Shown piece by piece: positions 35,494 to 45,857 of a stretch of DNA of 64,000 bases. The notes below the pieces were generated by a model. That model ran no database searches. It saw only the letters and a list, made by a program, of their open reading frames with translations, and was not told where the DNA came from. The DNA comes from Denticeps clupeoides (taxonomy: Eukaryota > Chordata > Actinopteri > Clupeiformes > Denticipitidae), in contig NC_041719.1 of assembly GCF_900700375.1 (NCBI RefSeq), positions 14,028,234-14,092,233 of the forward strand, written 5' to 3'. Each line of letters opens with the position of its first letter. Positions within the stretch are counted from its first letter, which is position 1. Made by a program: the position numbers and the translations under genes.

Positions 35494-37914
35494 TCAAAGG
35501 TGGAATTTTCTTCTGCTTGAATCCATCTCATGTCGCTAAAATAAAAAAATAAAAAAATTGGCTGTAAGTGCAAATGAAATGAATGCTCATAATGTATTAT
35601 TACAAAATCACAATAAAACGTTGTAACGTAGTATCATATTAAACACTGTAAAATACGTGCATGCAATGCCCACAGACTCACCTTGTGAACCCACTCATAC
35701 TCCCCATATTTGGAATCAAACGTGCCTTTCTGAAGAGAGCGAAGCTTAAGGGTGAAGCGGGGTCCCAGCTCCTGAATACCAACTTTCTTTTCATTCTTGA
35801 ATATATACCTTTAAAAATAAAAGGGAACTTCAATTTAGTCCTATTATGTGAACTGCCTGTTTGTGTCCATTCAGCAATCATGGACAAAACCAAAAAAATA
35901 ATTTAGCTAATTAGGGTTATTCAAATTCTTACCGATGAAACCTAAAGAAGATGAAATCTCGTTGGTTGTGAAAAGTGGCCACCTGCCGACCAATGAACTG
36001 TGGATCATGTGGGAAGAGAGCAGCAAACATGCGGCCAATGCTGTGGCCCAGCCGGGTAGTGAAGTTGTTCAAGATGACCTCCGGAGAATGTTCTGTTGGG
36101 TCTTTCCCTCGTCTCTGAATGTGTCCGAACACGGTACAGTTTTTTTTTTTTTTTTTTTAACTGTGCCATTCATTTTCTTCTATTCAAAGACAATTAATAA
36201 AATATAAATAGTTTTGATGTTTAAAATGAAAACTCAAATACCTTCATTTCTTTGCGCAGTCGAACACTGCTAACTTTGAAGTGAGCTGTTGGCCCATTAG
36301 GAAGGTGACAGAGGACCATGCCGTCTTTACAAATGCTTGGTCAAAGGTCCTAACATTTTAAAACAATTAAACAGTTTTTTTTTTTTTTTTTAAAAAGTAA
36401 ATCGTGATGTATTATACATATTATACAGAGCCGATCTCCTTCATCACTCACTCACTGTCATCACCGCATCCCAGCACACTGGGTGGGGCGGAAGCTACTT
36501 AAAAAGTTTATTGTAGAATGGTGTTACTGAAATAAAATAAACAAAGGATACTGGGCACTTTTCGATCCTCATTTATAACAATGAGAAACGTGAAACCTCT
36601 GGAGATGCACTGTGGAATGACCCTCTTCAGCGCCAGGCCTCTCCTGTAGTACACATGCGAGTCCGGGACGGCCGTGGACAGCTGCTCACAAAAGCGAACG
36701 GTCCTCTGAAAAGCACAGGGTCATGCTCAGATATAAACAACAGTAAAAATACTACCGGTTCAGACGATGGACAATAATTGAGAGAAATAATTAGACACCC
36801 GACAGGCAACATTACAAATGATCTTAAGAACCACGGAGAGTAATGATAACTTACACCTCTAGGTCTGTCAGATGTGGTGATTAGCACTTTTGGGTTTGTG
36901 AGACGGTTGAAGTAAGATGAAAACTCGTCTGTCCCTTCATCAAAAGCCACCTGTAAGCAAAAAAAAAAAAAAAAAAAAAAAAAGTCAAACGAATGCCAGT
37001 ACAGTGAAAGTAAAGCGATTGTCATTGTGACAGCACAGCACACGGTGAAATGTGTCCTCTGATTTTAAACATCACCCTTGGTGAGCATGAAAGGTGCCCG
37101 GGGAGCAGTGTGTGGGGACGGTCCTGTGCTCAGTGGCATCTTCGAACCAGCAACCTACCGATAAAGTCTGATGCGCTTCTCTATCCACTAGACCAACCCC
37201 TGCCCCAAATAGACACTTTTAATCTGCGAGTGGGTACAAACAGTGTAGTGGGTACAAACAGATCCAACTTTACCTCCTCGTCCTCTGGATTAACCGTCGT
37301 TTCATCGTATATTCTCTGATTCTCGATGGTTTTTGGCACCTCTTTTGGGGGTGCCTGTAGAGAAACACACACCTTTTATGATGACCGTATGAACATTTGC
37401 CTGTCTATAAAATTCATTGATGCGGCATGTAGCCAAGCAGAAGTTACTGGGACAAATAATGGGCACATGCACAAATAATCGCTAATGGGCGTTTTCGCGA
37501 GGTTTGAGGGGAAGGATGTTGTTACCTTGTCACCAAGAGCTTCCCTTTCCTTCTTTCTTTTCTTTTTCAACTCCAATTTCCGCTGCATGGGCAAAAAGGT
37601 ACAGTTCAGTGCTATTGTCACCAATTACAACAGATAAACAGACGCGTGTCTACAACAGCGACCTTTCTCTTCTCCTGCTTGAGCTTCATGAACATGAAGT
37701 GTCTCCGCTGCTTGTTTTTGATCTCAGACACGCTGAAGTTTGGGGGGAAGGCCGCCTCCTCCTCCACCGAGTCCGCCTGCACGCTCGTCTCGGCCTCAAC
37801 ATCCTTGCATTCGTTCATTCTCTTCTGCTTCTTCGTTTTCGCCCCTTTCTTCGCCTCGGTCTTCGTACACGCGTCCCCTTGAAAATCCATATTGCGAAGC
37901 AACTCGCCTTCCAC
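35494..37914 (-). CDS. rpf1: Ribosome production factor 1 (Brix domain)
   Basis: Nucleolar assembly factor of the large ribosomal subunit, needed for rRNA processing. Nine exons: 37663-37914, 37526-37582, 37274-37354, 36855-36950, 36552-36705, 36242-36324, 35933-36114, 35682-35808, 35494-35535. Two in-frame starts exist. The ATG at 37890 gives 349 aa, the human length; the one at 37914 adds eight residues. A Lys-rich N-terminus ([23 protein letters not shown]) precedes the Brix domain (from about residue 130: [11 protein letters not shown]), with the conserved [20 protein letters not shown] and a C-terminus ending DSSRRKFHL. Intron 3 contains a SINE. Confidence 0.95.
37003..37206 (-). mobile_element. 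tRNA-derived SINE in rpf1 intron 3
   Basis: A copy of the GGCGCCCGGGGAGCAGTGTG SINE family, somewhat diverged. The tRNA-like head at the high-coordinate end reads CTAGTGGATAGAGAAGCGCA. Confidence 0.75.
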
Positions 37915-38039
37915 TTGGCACTCACGTGGGGATGCGGCTCGTCGCTTCCTCGCGAGAAACGACGTACTTCCTTGTCCATTTTACATCTGTCGCCACCTGG
38001 CGGTGAGGAGTAAAAGTAGCGTTCCGAAGCACATCCATC

Positions 38040-38120
38040 AATCTACTTATCTGTCTGTCTGTCTATCTATCTCTCTATCTACCTATCTATCTGTCAGTCT
38101 GTCTATTTATCTATCTTTCT
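38040..38120. repeat. TCTG/TCTA tetranucleotide microsatellite
   Basis: An imperfect run of TCTG, TCTA and CTAT units just upstream of rpf1. Confidence 0.9.
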
Positions 38121-39185
38121 TAAGGTTTTCTTACTCTACTGGGTTCCATACATTTGTTAGGTCTCAGGCTCATGCACTGACAAATTAGAAATGAGAGCAA
38201 AAATAAAGTATTGTATATTACAGTTTTCTCCATTGGTTTGGCTAATTTCCTGAAACAGATATTACATCCTTAAAACTATAAGATAATTTGTACAAACAGC
38301 CTGACAGTTCTGTGCAACATTACAGCTCACTAGCAAAAGTTCACATCTCTCCCAAAACTGTTCACACATGTTTCAAAACTAGAGAGATCCGTTCCCATAT
38401 AAAGTGTCAAAATCTTTCTCAAGATCTTTCTCAATTGCCTTGGCTAAAAACTAAATTCCTTTCTCTGAGAATTAACTAATCAGTTTAGATCAGCAAGATC
38501 TATTTATCTGTAAAATGTGCTAGAAATGATCTCATTGTGCTAACTGTAGCCTACTTTTACACAACCATTTGCAAAGATGAACTGAGACACTTGAAACACG
38601 TGCATTTGCAATTTCATGAAATCAATGAGAAATGCCATTCTGTTGTGAACAATTGCAAGGTGGTTTGAAGATTTGTCCATGTTATTTTGAGAATGTCATT
38701 TCTGTTTCAAGAAATGAGCTGAACCAATGGAGAAAAACTCTTATTCCATCATTGACTGATTACATACCTGGTTTCGCTGCGAAAGGTTTGGATGATGGAG
38801 GAGACTGTAGAGCGAGGCACATTAGCTGCACTCAGCGTCCTGCCTTTGTGAGGCAATGGTTGACAACATGGTCTATAATTGTGGCCCGAATTTCATCCAG
38901 GACAGCATGATGTCTTCGTCCTCGACCTCTCCTCCCTATTCCAGCACCACGAGTCCTCACTCCTCTTCTTCTGCTTCTTCTTCCTCCTCCTCTAGCAGTA
39001 ATTTGCCCTTATTCATGCACAACATACTGCAAATTGTACTGGCCCTGGACAAGCCCTATGAATACAGCATTCACAACCAAACAAACTTATTTATTGGTCA
39101 TCTGACATGTGGGAAACTCCTTCTTTGTAAGTTAAGTTCTAATTTCACCTCACTGTCTATCATGTTAATTCACAGTCCAATTGTT

Positions 39186-39425
39186 GTGAAGTGATTACAT
39201 GTGATACACAGCAGCACAGCACACGATGCACACAGTGAAATGTGTCCTCTGCATTTAACCCATCACCCTGTGTGAGCAGTGGGCAGCCATGACAGGCGCC
39301 CGGGGAGCAGTGTGTGGGGACGGTGCTTTGCTCAGTGGCACCTCAGTGGCACCTTGGCGGATCGGGAATCGAACCGGCAACCTTCTGATTACAGGGCCGC
39401 TTCTTTAACCGCTAGGCCACCCCAA
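39186..39425 (-). mobile_element. tRNA-derived SINE, well preserved
   Basis: On the minus strand it has an A-box-like TGGCCTAGCGGTTAAAG, a B-box-like GGTTCGATTCCCG and the core with CCCCGGGCGCCTGTCATGGC. It is inserted into the transposon at 38221-40171. Confidence 0.88.
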
Positions 39426-39559
39426 GTCATCATATGCACAATAGTCTGTTCAATTGTCAAAATTAGTCAAGAACATAATCCATATATGAATTTCTTGGAA
39501 CATTTGATAAATTCATGACAATTCATGTATTCATGATAAATTCAAAGCTTTGGATGCTG

Positions 39560-39760
39560 CCTGAAAGTGATTGTGTGTCACACCACGGCACAGCTCCCAG
39601 TGCACACAGTGAAATGTGTCCTCTGCATTTACTGTAAACCATCCCCTGAGGGAGCAGTGGGCATCCATGACAGGCGCCCGGGAGGTACTTGTTGGGATGG
39701 CACTTTGCTCTGTGGCACCTTGGCAGTTCGCCCGGCCACCAGGCCCTTCTTACTGTGAAG
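39560..39760 (-). mobile_element. tRNA-derived SINE, partial
   Basis: Same family as the copy at 39186, with the tRNA-like head damaged. It lies 135 bases from that copy in the same orientation. Confidence 0.75.
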
Positions 39761-40270
39761 TCTATTGTTAGACTTCTTCCACAGCGACAAAACATCTAGC
39801 CATTTTGACTAGCAGTGCTTGCACAATGCCAAAGATGATGCATTTTGGGGACGCTGACTATTTACATGAGAATGGAATTTCATGTTGACATGTGGGTTCT
39901 GGGAGAGAAATGAGTTTTTGCAGGTGCTCCATGGTGTTGTGCTGAACCATCCAGGTTAAGTGAATGCAAATGAGCCAAAGCAATTGAGAAAGAACTTTCA
40001 TGGTACTGACTTTTTTATAAGGGAAAGGAATCATTTTGGGAGAAATATGAACTTTTGCTAGTGAGCTGTAATGTTGTGCAGAACTGTAAGGCTGTTTGAC
40101 CAAATTATCTTTTAGTTTTAAGGGTGTCATTTCTATTTCAAAAAATTAGCCAAACCAACGGAGAAAAACTGTAATGCAATGCAGCAAACTATTAAATAAT
40201 ACAGAAACATCATTTAAAATGGTGTTAAATACAATGCATAACTAATTACATGATCTCTAGTTATACATTC

Positions 40271-43020
40271 TTAGCTCTGGCAGGGCTGGTATGTATTGAC
40301 AATATCAAGAAATGCGCTCCACACAGCAGCGTTGTCTGTACAGATCGCACCCCCTCCCCTGTGCTCCTGACTGACTTCCCTGTTCATATCTGCAATGCAG
40401 GTCCACCGATGCAACTTGCTATCCATGGTTACGCACCACTTGGAGTGGTCCTTTGTGATGCTGTAGGGCTCCGTAGTGGGCAGCTGCACTGTCTCCACGT
40501 TGTAGACGCTGAAGTCGACGGAGCAGTTGGACGGCAGCGGGTCAAGCAGCCTGCCCCAGCTCTTGGCGTAGAAGGCACTTTCCAAGTGTTTATCAAGCAA
40601 ACCAGAATATAAGTCTGAAAGTACAGAAGAAAGATTAGGGCGGAAGTGACTTAGTGGGTTAGACACTTAACTGTAAACCAGAAGAGCACAAAGTCACAGG
40701 TTCCAACCCCACTTCTTACTACCATTGTGTCCCTGAGCAAGACACTGAACCTTGATTGTAAGCCAGTCTGGATCTGCTAAATGCCATAACTCTATATGTA
40801 CATGAGTTTATTGTATATTGAGAATTTGTTTCTAAAATAGAAAGTAATGAAACCGTACCATCATGGTATCTTGAATACTTTGCATAACTGATGAAGGAAT
40901 GACCCCCCAGCGATGTCATATTTAGTTGACGGTCCCAAGGTGTTTTTTTCGGATAACAGCCCTTGTCGACCACGCACTGAAGCTCAGGGTAAAAATACTC
41001 TGGGATGTAGGCGTCAAACGAGTAAACATGTATGTACTGCAGTTGTACAGCTGTGGAAACAGTGAAAGTTTTTACAGGGACACCGCAACGCTGCACCATG
41101 CTGTTAGACGCTCATGAACCAAACCAAACCAAACCTCAGAAGAGCATCACCTATGTTTCTGAATGCAGAGTATTTATATGTTCCACAGATGAAGGTCTGC
41201 CCGTTGGCATATCCAGAATTCGGCCAGAAGCCTGTTATGTCAAATCCAGGAAAATGTGGCGTGCTGTGCGATAACCAAATCCCAGTCTCCTGGTCCATCA
41301 TCACAAGTCCTACACAAGACCAAGAGGCTCATTAATGAAGCTCCTTGTCTCTTATTCATCAAGCTGGTTTACATTTTTTTTTACCTTTGCTGTGGCCAAA
41401 GGATGAAGAAGCTGTTTTAAAAGGTTCAGGTGGCTGATCGTTGTACAGAATGTATCCAAAATTAATAGTCTAGAGAATATAAAATACATATTTAAAAAAA
41501 TCCTCAGTGCATTCAAAGCATTCTCATCGTGATTTCATGTTGGTACCTCATTAGTAAAATGTTGAAACAGTGGCAGTAGTGTTTGAGCAAGCGCGCTCTT
41601 TTGGTCATCAATGGGATTGTGTGCTGGGACCCAGCCACCAGTGCTTTCATCCATGTACAAATACACCAGGCCATTCTCATCATTAATCGAAGGCTGCTTG
41701 TACAAGATGTACCTGGCACATTTCAGAATAAGCATACAATCTTAAAGGTTTATGTTACAGTCAAGTCTTATTTTTTTCCACTTTCTGCTGTATTTTGGCG
41801 GTGCCTAAACATGCATTGATTGGGGTGGGGGGCTTAGGGCAAATTATATGTACAGTACAGGCCAAAATATTGGACACACCTTCTCATTCAATGTGTTTTC
41901 TTTATTTTCATGACCATTTAGTGAAAGTGAAGTGATTGTCACTTGTGATAGACAGCAGCACAGGACACGGTGCACACAGTGAAATCTGTCCTCTTCATTT
42001 AACCCATCACCCTGAGTGAGCAGTGGGCAGCCATGACAGGCGCCCGGGGAGCAGTGTGTGGGCCGACAAGGGCTGTTATCCGAAAAAAACACCTTGGGAC
42101 CGTCAACTAAATATGACATCGCTGGGGGGTCATTCCTTCATCAGTTATGCAAAGTATTCAAGATACCATGATGGTACGGTTTCATTACTTTCTATTTTAG
42201 AAACAAATTCTTTGCTCAGTGGCACCTCAGTGGCACCTTGGCAGATTGGGGATTCGAACCGGCAACCTTCTGATTACGGGGCCACTTCCCTTACATTGTT
42301 AGATTCTCATTGAAGGCATCAAAACTATGAATGAACACATGTGGAGTTATGTACTTAACAAAAAAAAGGTGAAATAACTGAAAACATGTTTTATATTCTA
42401 GTTTCTTTGCTCTGATCACTGCTTTGCACACTCTTGGCATTCTCTCGATGAGCTTCAAGAGGTCGTCACCTGAAATGCTTTTCCAACAGTCTTGAAGGAG
42501 TTCCCAGAGGTGTTTAGCACTTGTTGGCCCCTTTGCCTTCACTCTGCGGTCCAGCTCACCCCAAACCATCTGGATTGGGTTCAGGTCCGGTGACTGTGAA
42601 GGCCAGGTCTCCACTTTTTGTTAAGTAAATAACTCCACATGTGTTCATTCATAGTTTTGAGGCCTTCAGTGAGAATCTACCAATGTAAATGGTCATGAAA
42701 ATAAAGAAAACACATTGAATGAGAAGGTGTGTCCAAACTTTTGGCCTGTACTGTATATGCATATAGGCTTATGTCTATTAATAGTCTCAGCACCAAAAAA
42801 TAAAATATAGACATTCGTAAAAACCCAGAACATAGTGAACTATCAATGCGGAACAATAAATTATTGAATAACCATTTTTTAACAGAGTATTGAATAAAGC
42901 TGGAGTAATTTCTACTGCTCACCAGTCCACTGCCTGGCCCTGCTCGTTCCTGCAGGAAATCCCAGCAGCAGAGGCACACTCAAGCCAGCAGAACACAAGC
43001 GTAAGACGTTTCCAGTCCAT
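40271..43020 (-). CDS. dnase2b: Deoxyribonuclease-2-beta-like, copy A
   Basis: Acid endonuclease of lysosomes that cuts DNA without metal ions; in vertebrates DNASE2B clears DNA in lens fibre cells. Six exons: 42923-43020, 41547-41712, 41385-41469, 41151-41309, 40859-41050, 40271-40614. The phases close and give 347 aa (human 361). A signal peptide (MDWKRLTLVFCWLECASA) precedes GISCRNEQGQAVDW. Family signs are YILYND, FGHSKG, GIWLSHSTPHFP and, in the last exon, KDHSKWCV, whose His and Lys fit the C-terminal catalytic HxK motif. It lies tandem to copy B, with which it shares exon layout. Intron 1 holds a nest of transposons including an inverted copy of part of this gene's own exon 5. Confidence 0.93.
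40641..40800 (+). mobile_element. tRNA-derived SINE in dnase2b-A intron 5
   Basis: It shows a tRNA-like head (ACTTAGTGGGTTAGACA), then CAGGTTCCAACCCC, CCATTGTGTCCCTGAGCAAG and GGATCTGCTAAATGCC. It is the same family as the copies at 4562 and 62609. Confidence 0.75.
41921..42296 (-). mobile_element. SINE interrupted by a copy of dnase2b sequence
   Basis: It belongs to the same family as 39186-39425. The SINE core is interrupted at 42064-42211 by 148 bases not found in other copies, and about ten bases of SINE are missing at the junction. The SINE itself is inside the Tc1 element 41853-42753. Confidence 0.88.
42064..42211 (+). repeat. 148-base inverted copy of dnase2b-A exon 5 / intron 5
   Basis: Read base by base, it is the exact reverse complement of 40821-40968, which covers the 3' part of exon 5 of dnase2b-A, its GT donor and the start of intron 5. 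It therefore carries an exon piece on the strand opposite to the gene. It is not expected to be spliced in, because it is antisense to the transcript. Confidence 0.95.
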
Positions 43021-43429
43021 TCTTTCCCCGACAGTATGGAGAGATGAGCTGTGCCGTTGTACACAAGAATTTTAATCACTATGGGTGATTTTTTTCGACA
43101 AGAGGTTAACAGCCCCCTGTCGCACCTGTAATGCCTCTGAGATTTTATGCCAATGCTTTCATAGCCTCTTATATACAACAGACAAACAATCATATCACTG
43201 TTATCTGATGGAGTGCTTTACAACCAAATGTTTGATGCTGTTTGTGTTTGTACACGCATTAGTGGGTGTTTGAGCAATTTAACTTATCTTGCTGAAACAC
43301 ATGATTCTTGCTTTTTCTTTTCCAAGTAGCAATTACCCTTTCTTCATGTTCTTTTTTTACGTCACACTGAAACTTCGCAAAGTAGTATTGATGTCAAGTA
43401 AAGTTTTCACCAATAATGTTTTTTTTGTA

Positions 43430-44160
43430 ACTTAATTTGAAGTTGAAATTACTACCCCTGCCAGTTCCGGAAAGGCCGTGGTCCCACATTGCTGTGGACT
43501 TACTCACGGACCTCCCAGAATCAGAAAGGTACACTACCTTCTTGGTTGTAGTTGACTGGATCTCTAAAGGGTGGTGTTTTGTCCCTTTTCCTAGTCTTCC
43601 TTCTGCCCTGCAGGTGGCTGAGGCTCTGATGCAGTCCGTGTCCCAGGTGTACGGGATCCCGGAGGACATCCTGTCTGATCCTGTCAGGCTGAGCGCTTAA
43701 TCCAGGACCTCGGCAGGTTCCTCCGGGCGTACTGTTACAATCGGCAGGACGACTGGTCGGAGTTCTTGGTCTGGGCAGAATATGGCCAGAACTCTTTGCG
43801 TCACTCCGCTGCCGGTCTAACGCCGTTTGAGTGTGTGCTCGGGCGACAGCCACCTTTGTGTCTTTGGGATCGGTCCCCATCTGAGGTCTCTCGGGTGGAC
43901 TATTAGTTCCGGAATGCAGAGAGGGTCTGGAAGGGAGCACACTGTAACATCCAGCGTGGCCTGTGCAAGACAAAGGCAATCTTCGGCTCTCACGCTGAGG
44001 GCCTCGCTGAAGATCCCGCAATACGACCTCTAGAGGAGAGGCGTGGCACTATGATCAAGGACATTTCAGTTACTTCCCTGAGTTTCAATAAAATACTCAT
44101 TTCTCATTTCAACCTGCGTCCTCCATTTATCACCAGAGCTAGAGGGGACCGTGACAGTAA
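43430..44160 (+). mobile_element. Ty3/Gypsy fragment (integrase part and LTR-like end), fossil
   Basis: Pieces resemble the integrase core and the following part of a Ty3/Gypsy pol gene. An LTR-like end closes with GGACCGTGACA, the same end as in the fossil at 11889-14640, so they may belong to one family. It is a remnant, broken in several places, lying between the two dnase2b genes. Confidence 0.8.
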
Positions 44161-44164
44161 GTAA

Positions 44165-45300
44165 ATAAATAAATATGTATATTTCTACAAATGTACAATT
44201 GAGATCTAGCCATGTGTAATGGGTAAAGTGCAAAGTTGGTAATTACTGTGGTGTATTTGAAATGTGTGTTTTGTTTGTCTGTGTCTGTGGTCAACTGTGA
44301 GGTCTTTGTTATAGAGTCTGACAGCGGTTGGAAGAAAAGACCTTCTGAACTTCTCCTTCCCACATCGTGGGTGGCTGCCACTGAAGGAGCTGCTCAGTGC
44401 TGTCAGTTTCCTGCATGGGGTGGGAGATGTTGTTCAACTGGGATGACAGCTTAGCCACCATTCTATTGTCACTCACCACCTCCACTGGGTCCAGAGGGCA
44501 TCCTAGAACAGAGCTGGCCTTCCGGATCAGCCTGTTCAGCCTCTTCCTGTCCCCAGCGGAGATGCTGCTACCCCAGCAGACCACACTGTGAAAGATGGCT
44601 GATGGCACTACAGAGTCATAAAAAGAGAACTTTTCGCCCGAGAACATCAGAGAACTTCTGCAGGAAGCAGTTGGTGGAGTTGTAGGAGAAGTCTGCAGTG
44701 TAGATTGTGAAGAGGAACAGCGCCAGAACCGTTCCCTGCGGGGCCCCGTACTGCAGACAACCGTGTCTGACACACAGCCCTGAGTTCTCACATACTGTGG
44801 TCGGTTAGTGAGGTTGTCCAGGATCCATGTGGCGAGATGATGGTCCACTCCTGTGTACTCCAACTTGTCCCTCAGGATTGTGGGTGGAATGGTGATTCTC
44901 ACAGTGCTCCTAGTGGTCTCCAGGTGAGAGAGGGAACGATGTAGGAGGTGGATCATCCACTCCAATGCCAGGCTGGTAAGCAAACTGAAGCGGGTCCAGT
45001 GATGAGCTCACCAAAGGCCAAAGCTGCACCAGGATCAGACGCTCCATATATGACAAATTCACAATAACAAAATAGTGCAATTATGTCTGTTATGCTGGGA
45101 AGAGACTCTGATGATCCTCTCAGGGTCTTGCAGTAGTGCAGCTGGTCAGAATGCTCTCAATAGTCCCTCTATAGAAGGTGAGAGATGGGCTTTCCTCAGC
45201 CTCCACAGGAAGTTAAGATGCTGCTGGGCTTTCTTGGCTGTTGAGCTGGTGTTGAGACTCTCCTTTCCGTTCTCCTTTAGATGAACACTGAGGAACCTTG
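44165..45300 (-). mobile_element. Rex1/L2-like LINE fragments
   Basis: The minus strand contains LEYTGVDHHLATWILDNLTNRPQYVR and, in a shifted frame, SVVCWGSSISAGDRKRLNRLIRKASSVLG, C-terminal parts of a Rex1-type reverse transcriptase ORF. A second related piece covers about 45090-45300. Several frameshifts are present. Confidence 0.75.
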
Positions 45301-45850
45301 TTTTCATGACAATCTCCACACAAAATCAATGTTCAGTGGAAAGTGGTCCTTCCGTTGTCTTCTGAAGTCAACAGTGGAGCTCTATAAGGGATTTCTATGT
45401 TTCACAATATTCCAAGTGTTCACCAAATATCAATGTCTTATAATCAGAACTACAGAGTTCAAATATTTATTTAGTTTTTATTTTTGCTGTTTCACATTCA
45501 TGAAAAAGAGCCATGAGACTTTCATTGAGGTTTTTTAGAATTATTTGACCATGACAAATCCACAATATCAAAGGCATAGTAACATAGTAACATATACATA
45601 ATAATAGCAATAGAAAAAAACTGTGAAAAATATTAACCTTAATGTTCTTTTTCTTATGACACTTGGCTCCAAAAAAAATAAAAATGCGGGTAAAAATTGA
45701 GTGCTTCTGTAAATCTGCTTTTGACATATTTGAACTTTCTGTACAGTTCTGTCTATTTATATTGCATTTTACACACTCTTCTGTTAGAAAATATCCAACA
45801 CACCAAAGACATATAACATATTTTCAGTAAGGTAGGTGGACCTGTATTAA
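45300..45850. other. 3' flank of dnase2b copy B
   Basis: AT-rich sequence without coding signal. It probably includes the 3' UTR of the upstream minus-strand gene. Confidence 0.4.
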
Positions 45851-45857
45851 CTGTATC

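Larger units (their letters stand above)
38221..40171 (-). mobile_element. Tc1/IS630-like DNA transposon with long inverted ends
   Basis: The ends are inverted repeats of at least 130 bases starting CAGTTTTTCTCCGTTGGTTTGGC, flanked by the TA target on both sides (38219-38220 and 40172-40173). The minus strand at about 38935-38770 encodes RGRRHHAVLDEIRATIIDHVVNHCLTKAGR, a helix-turn-helix part of an IS630-like transposase, interrupted by a frameshift. The catalytic domain is gone. Two SINEs (39186-39425 and 39560-39760) lie inside it. Confidence 0.8.
41853..42753 (-). mobile_element. Tc1-type element in dnase2b-A intron 1
   Basis: The ends are about 60-base inverted repeats beginning CAGTACAGGCCAAAA and flanked by TA. 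The minus strand holds only the end of a transposase (SPDLNPIQMVWGELDRRVK to KLIERMPRVCKAVI, 42600-42410), with the third acidic catalytic residue replaced by Gln. It is an internally deleted, non-autonomous copy. A SINE is inserted next to its left repeat. Confidence 0.88.

Noticed and set aside
37504-38013. 169-codon plus-strand frame over rpf1 exon 1
   Set aside because: It is antisense to rpf1 exons 1 and 2, which are supported by protein similarity and splice sites.
38856-39194. Ser-rich 112-codon frame
   Set aside because: It lies antisense to a transposase remnant, and the Ser run is a TCC/TCT-rich low-complexity stretch.
42023-42313. Plus-strand frame carrying a DNase-II-like peptide
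   Set aside because: The peptide comes from the inverted copy of dnase2b exon 5 inside a SINE. There is no start, fold or neighbouring exon to make it a gene.
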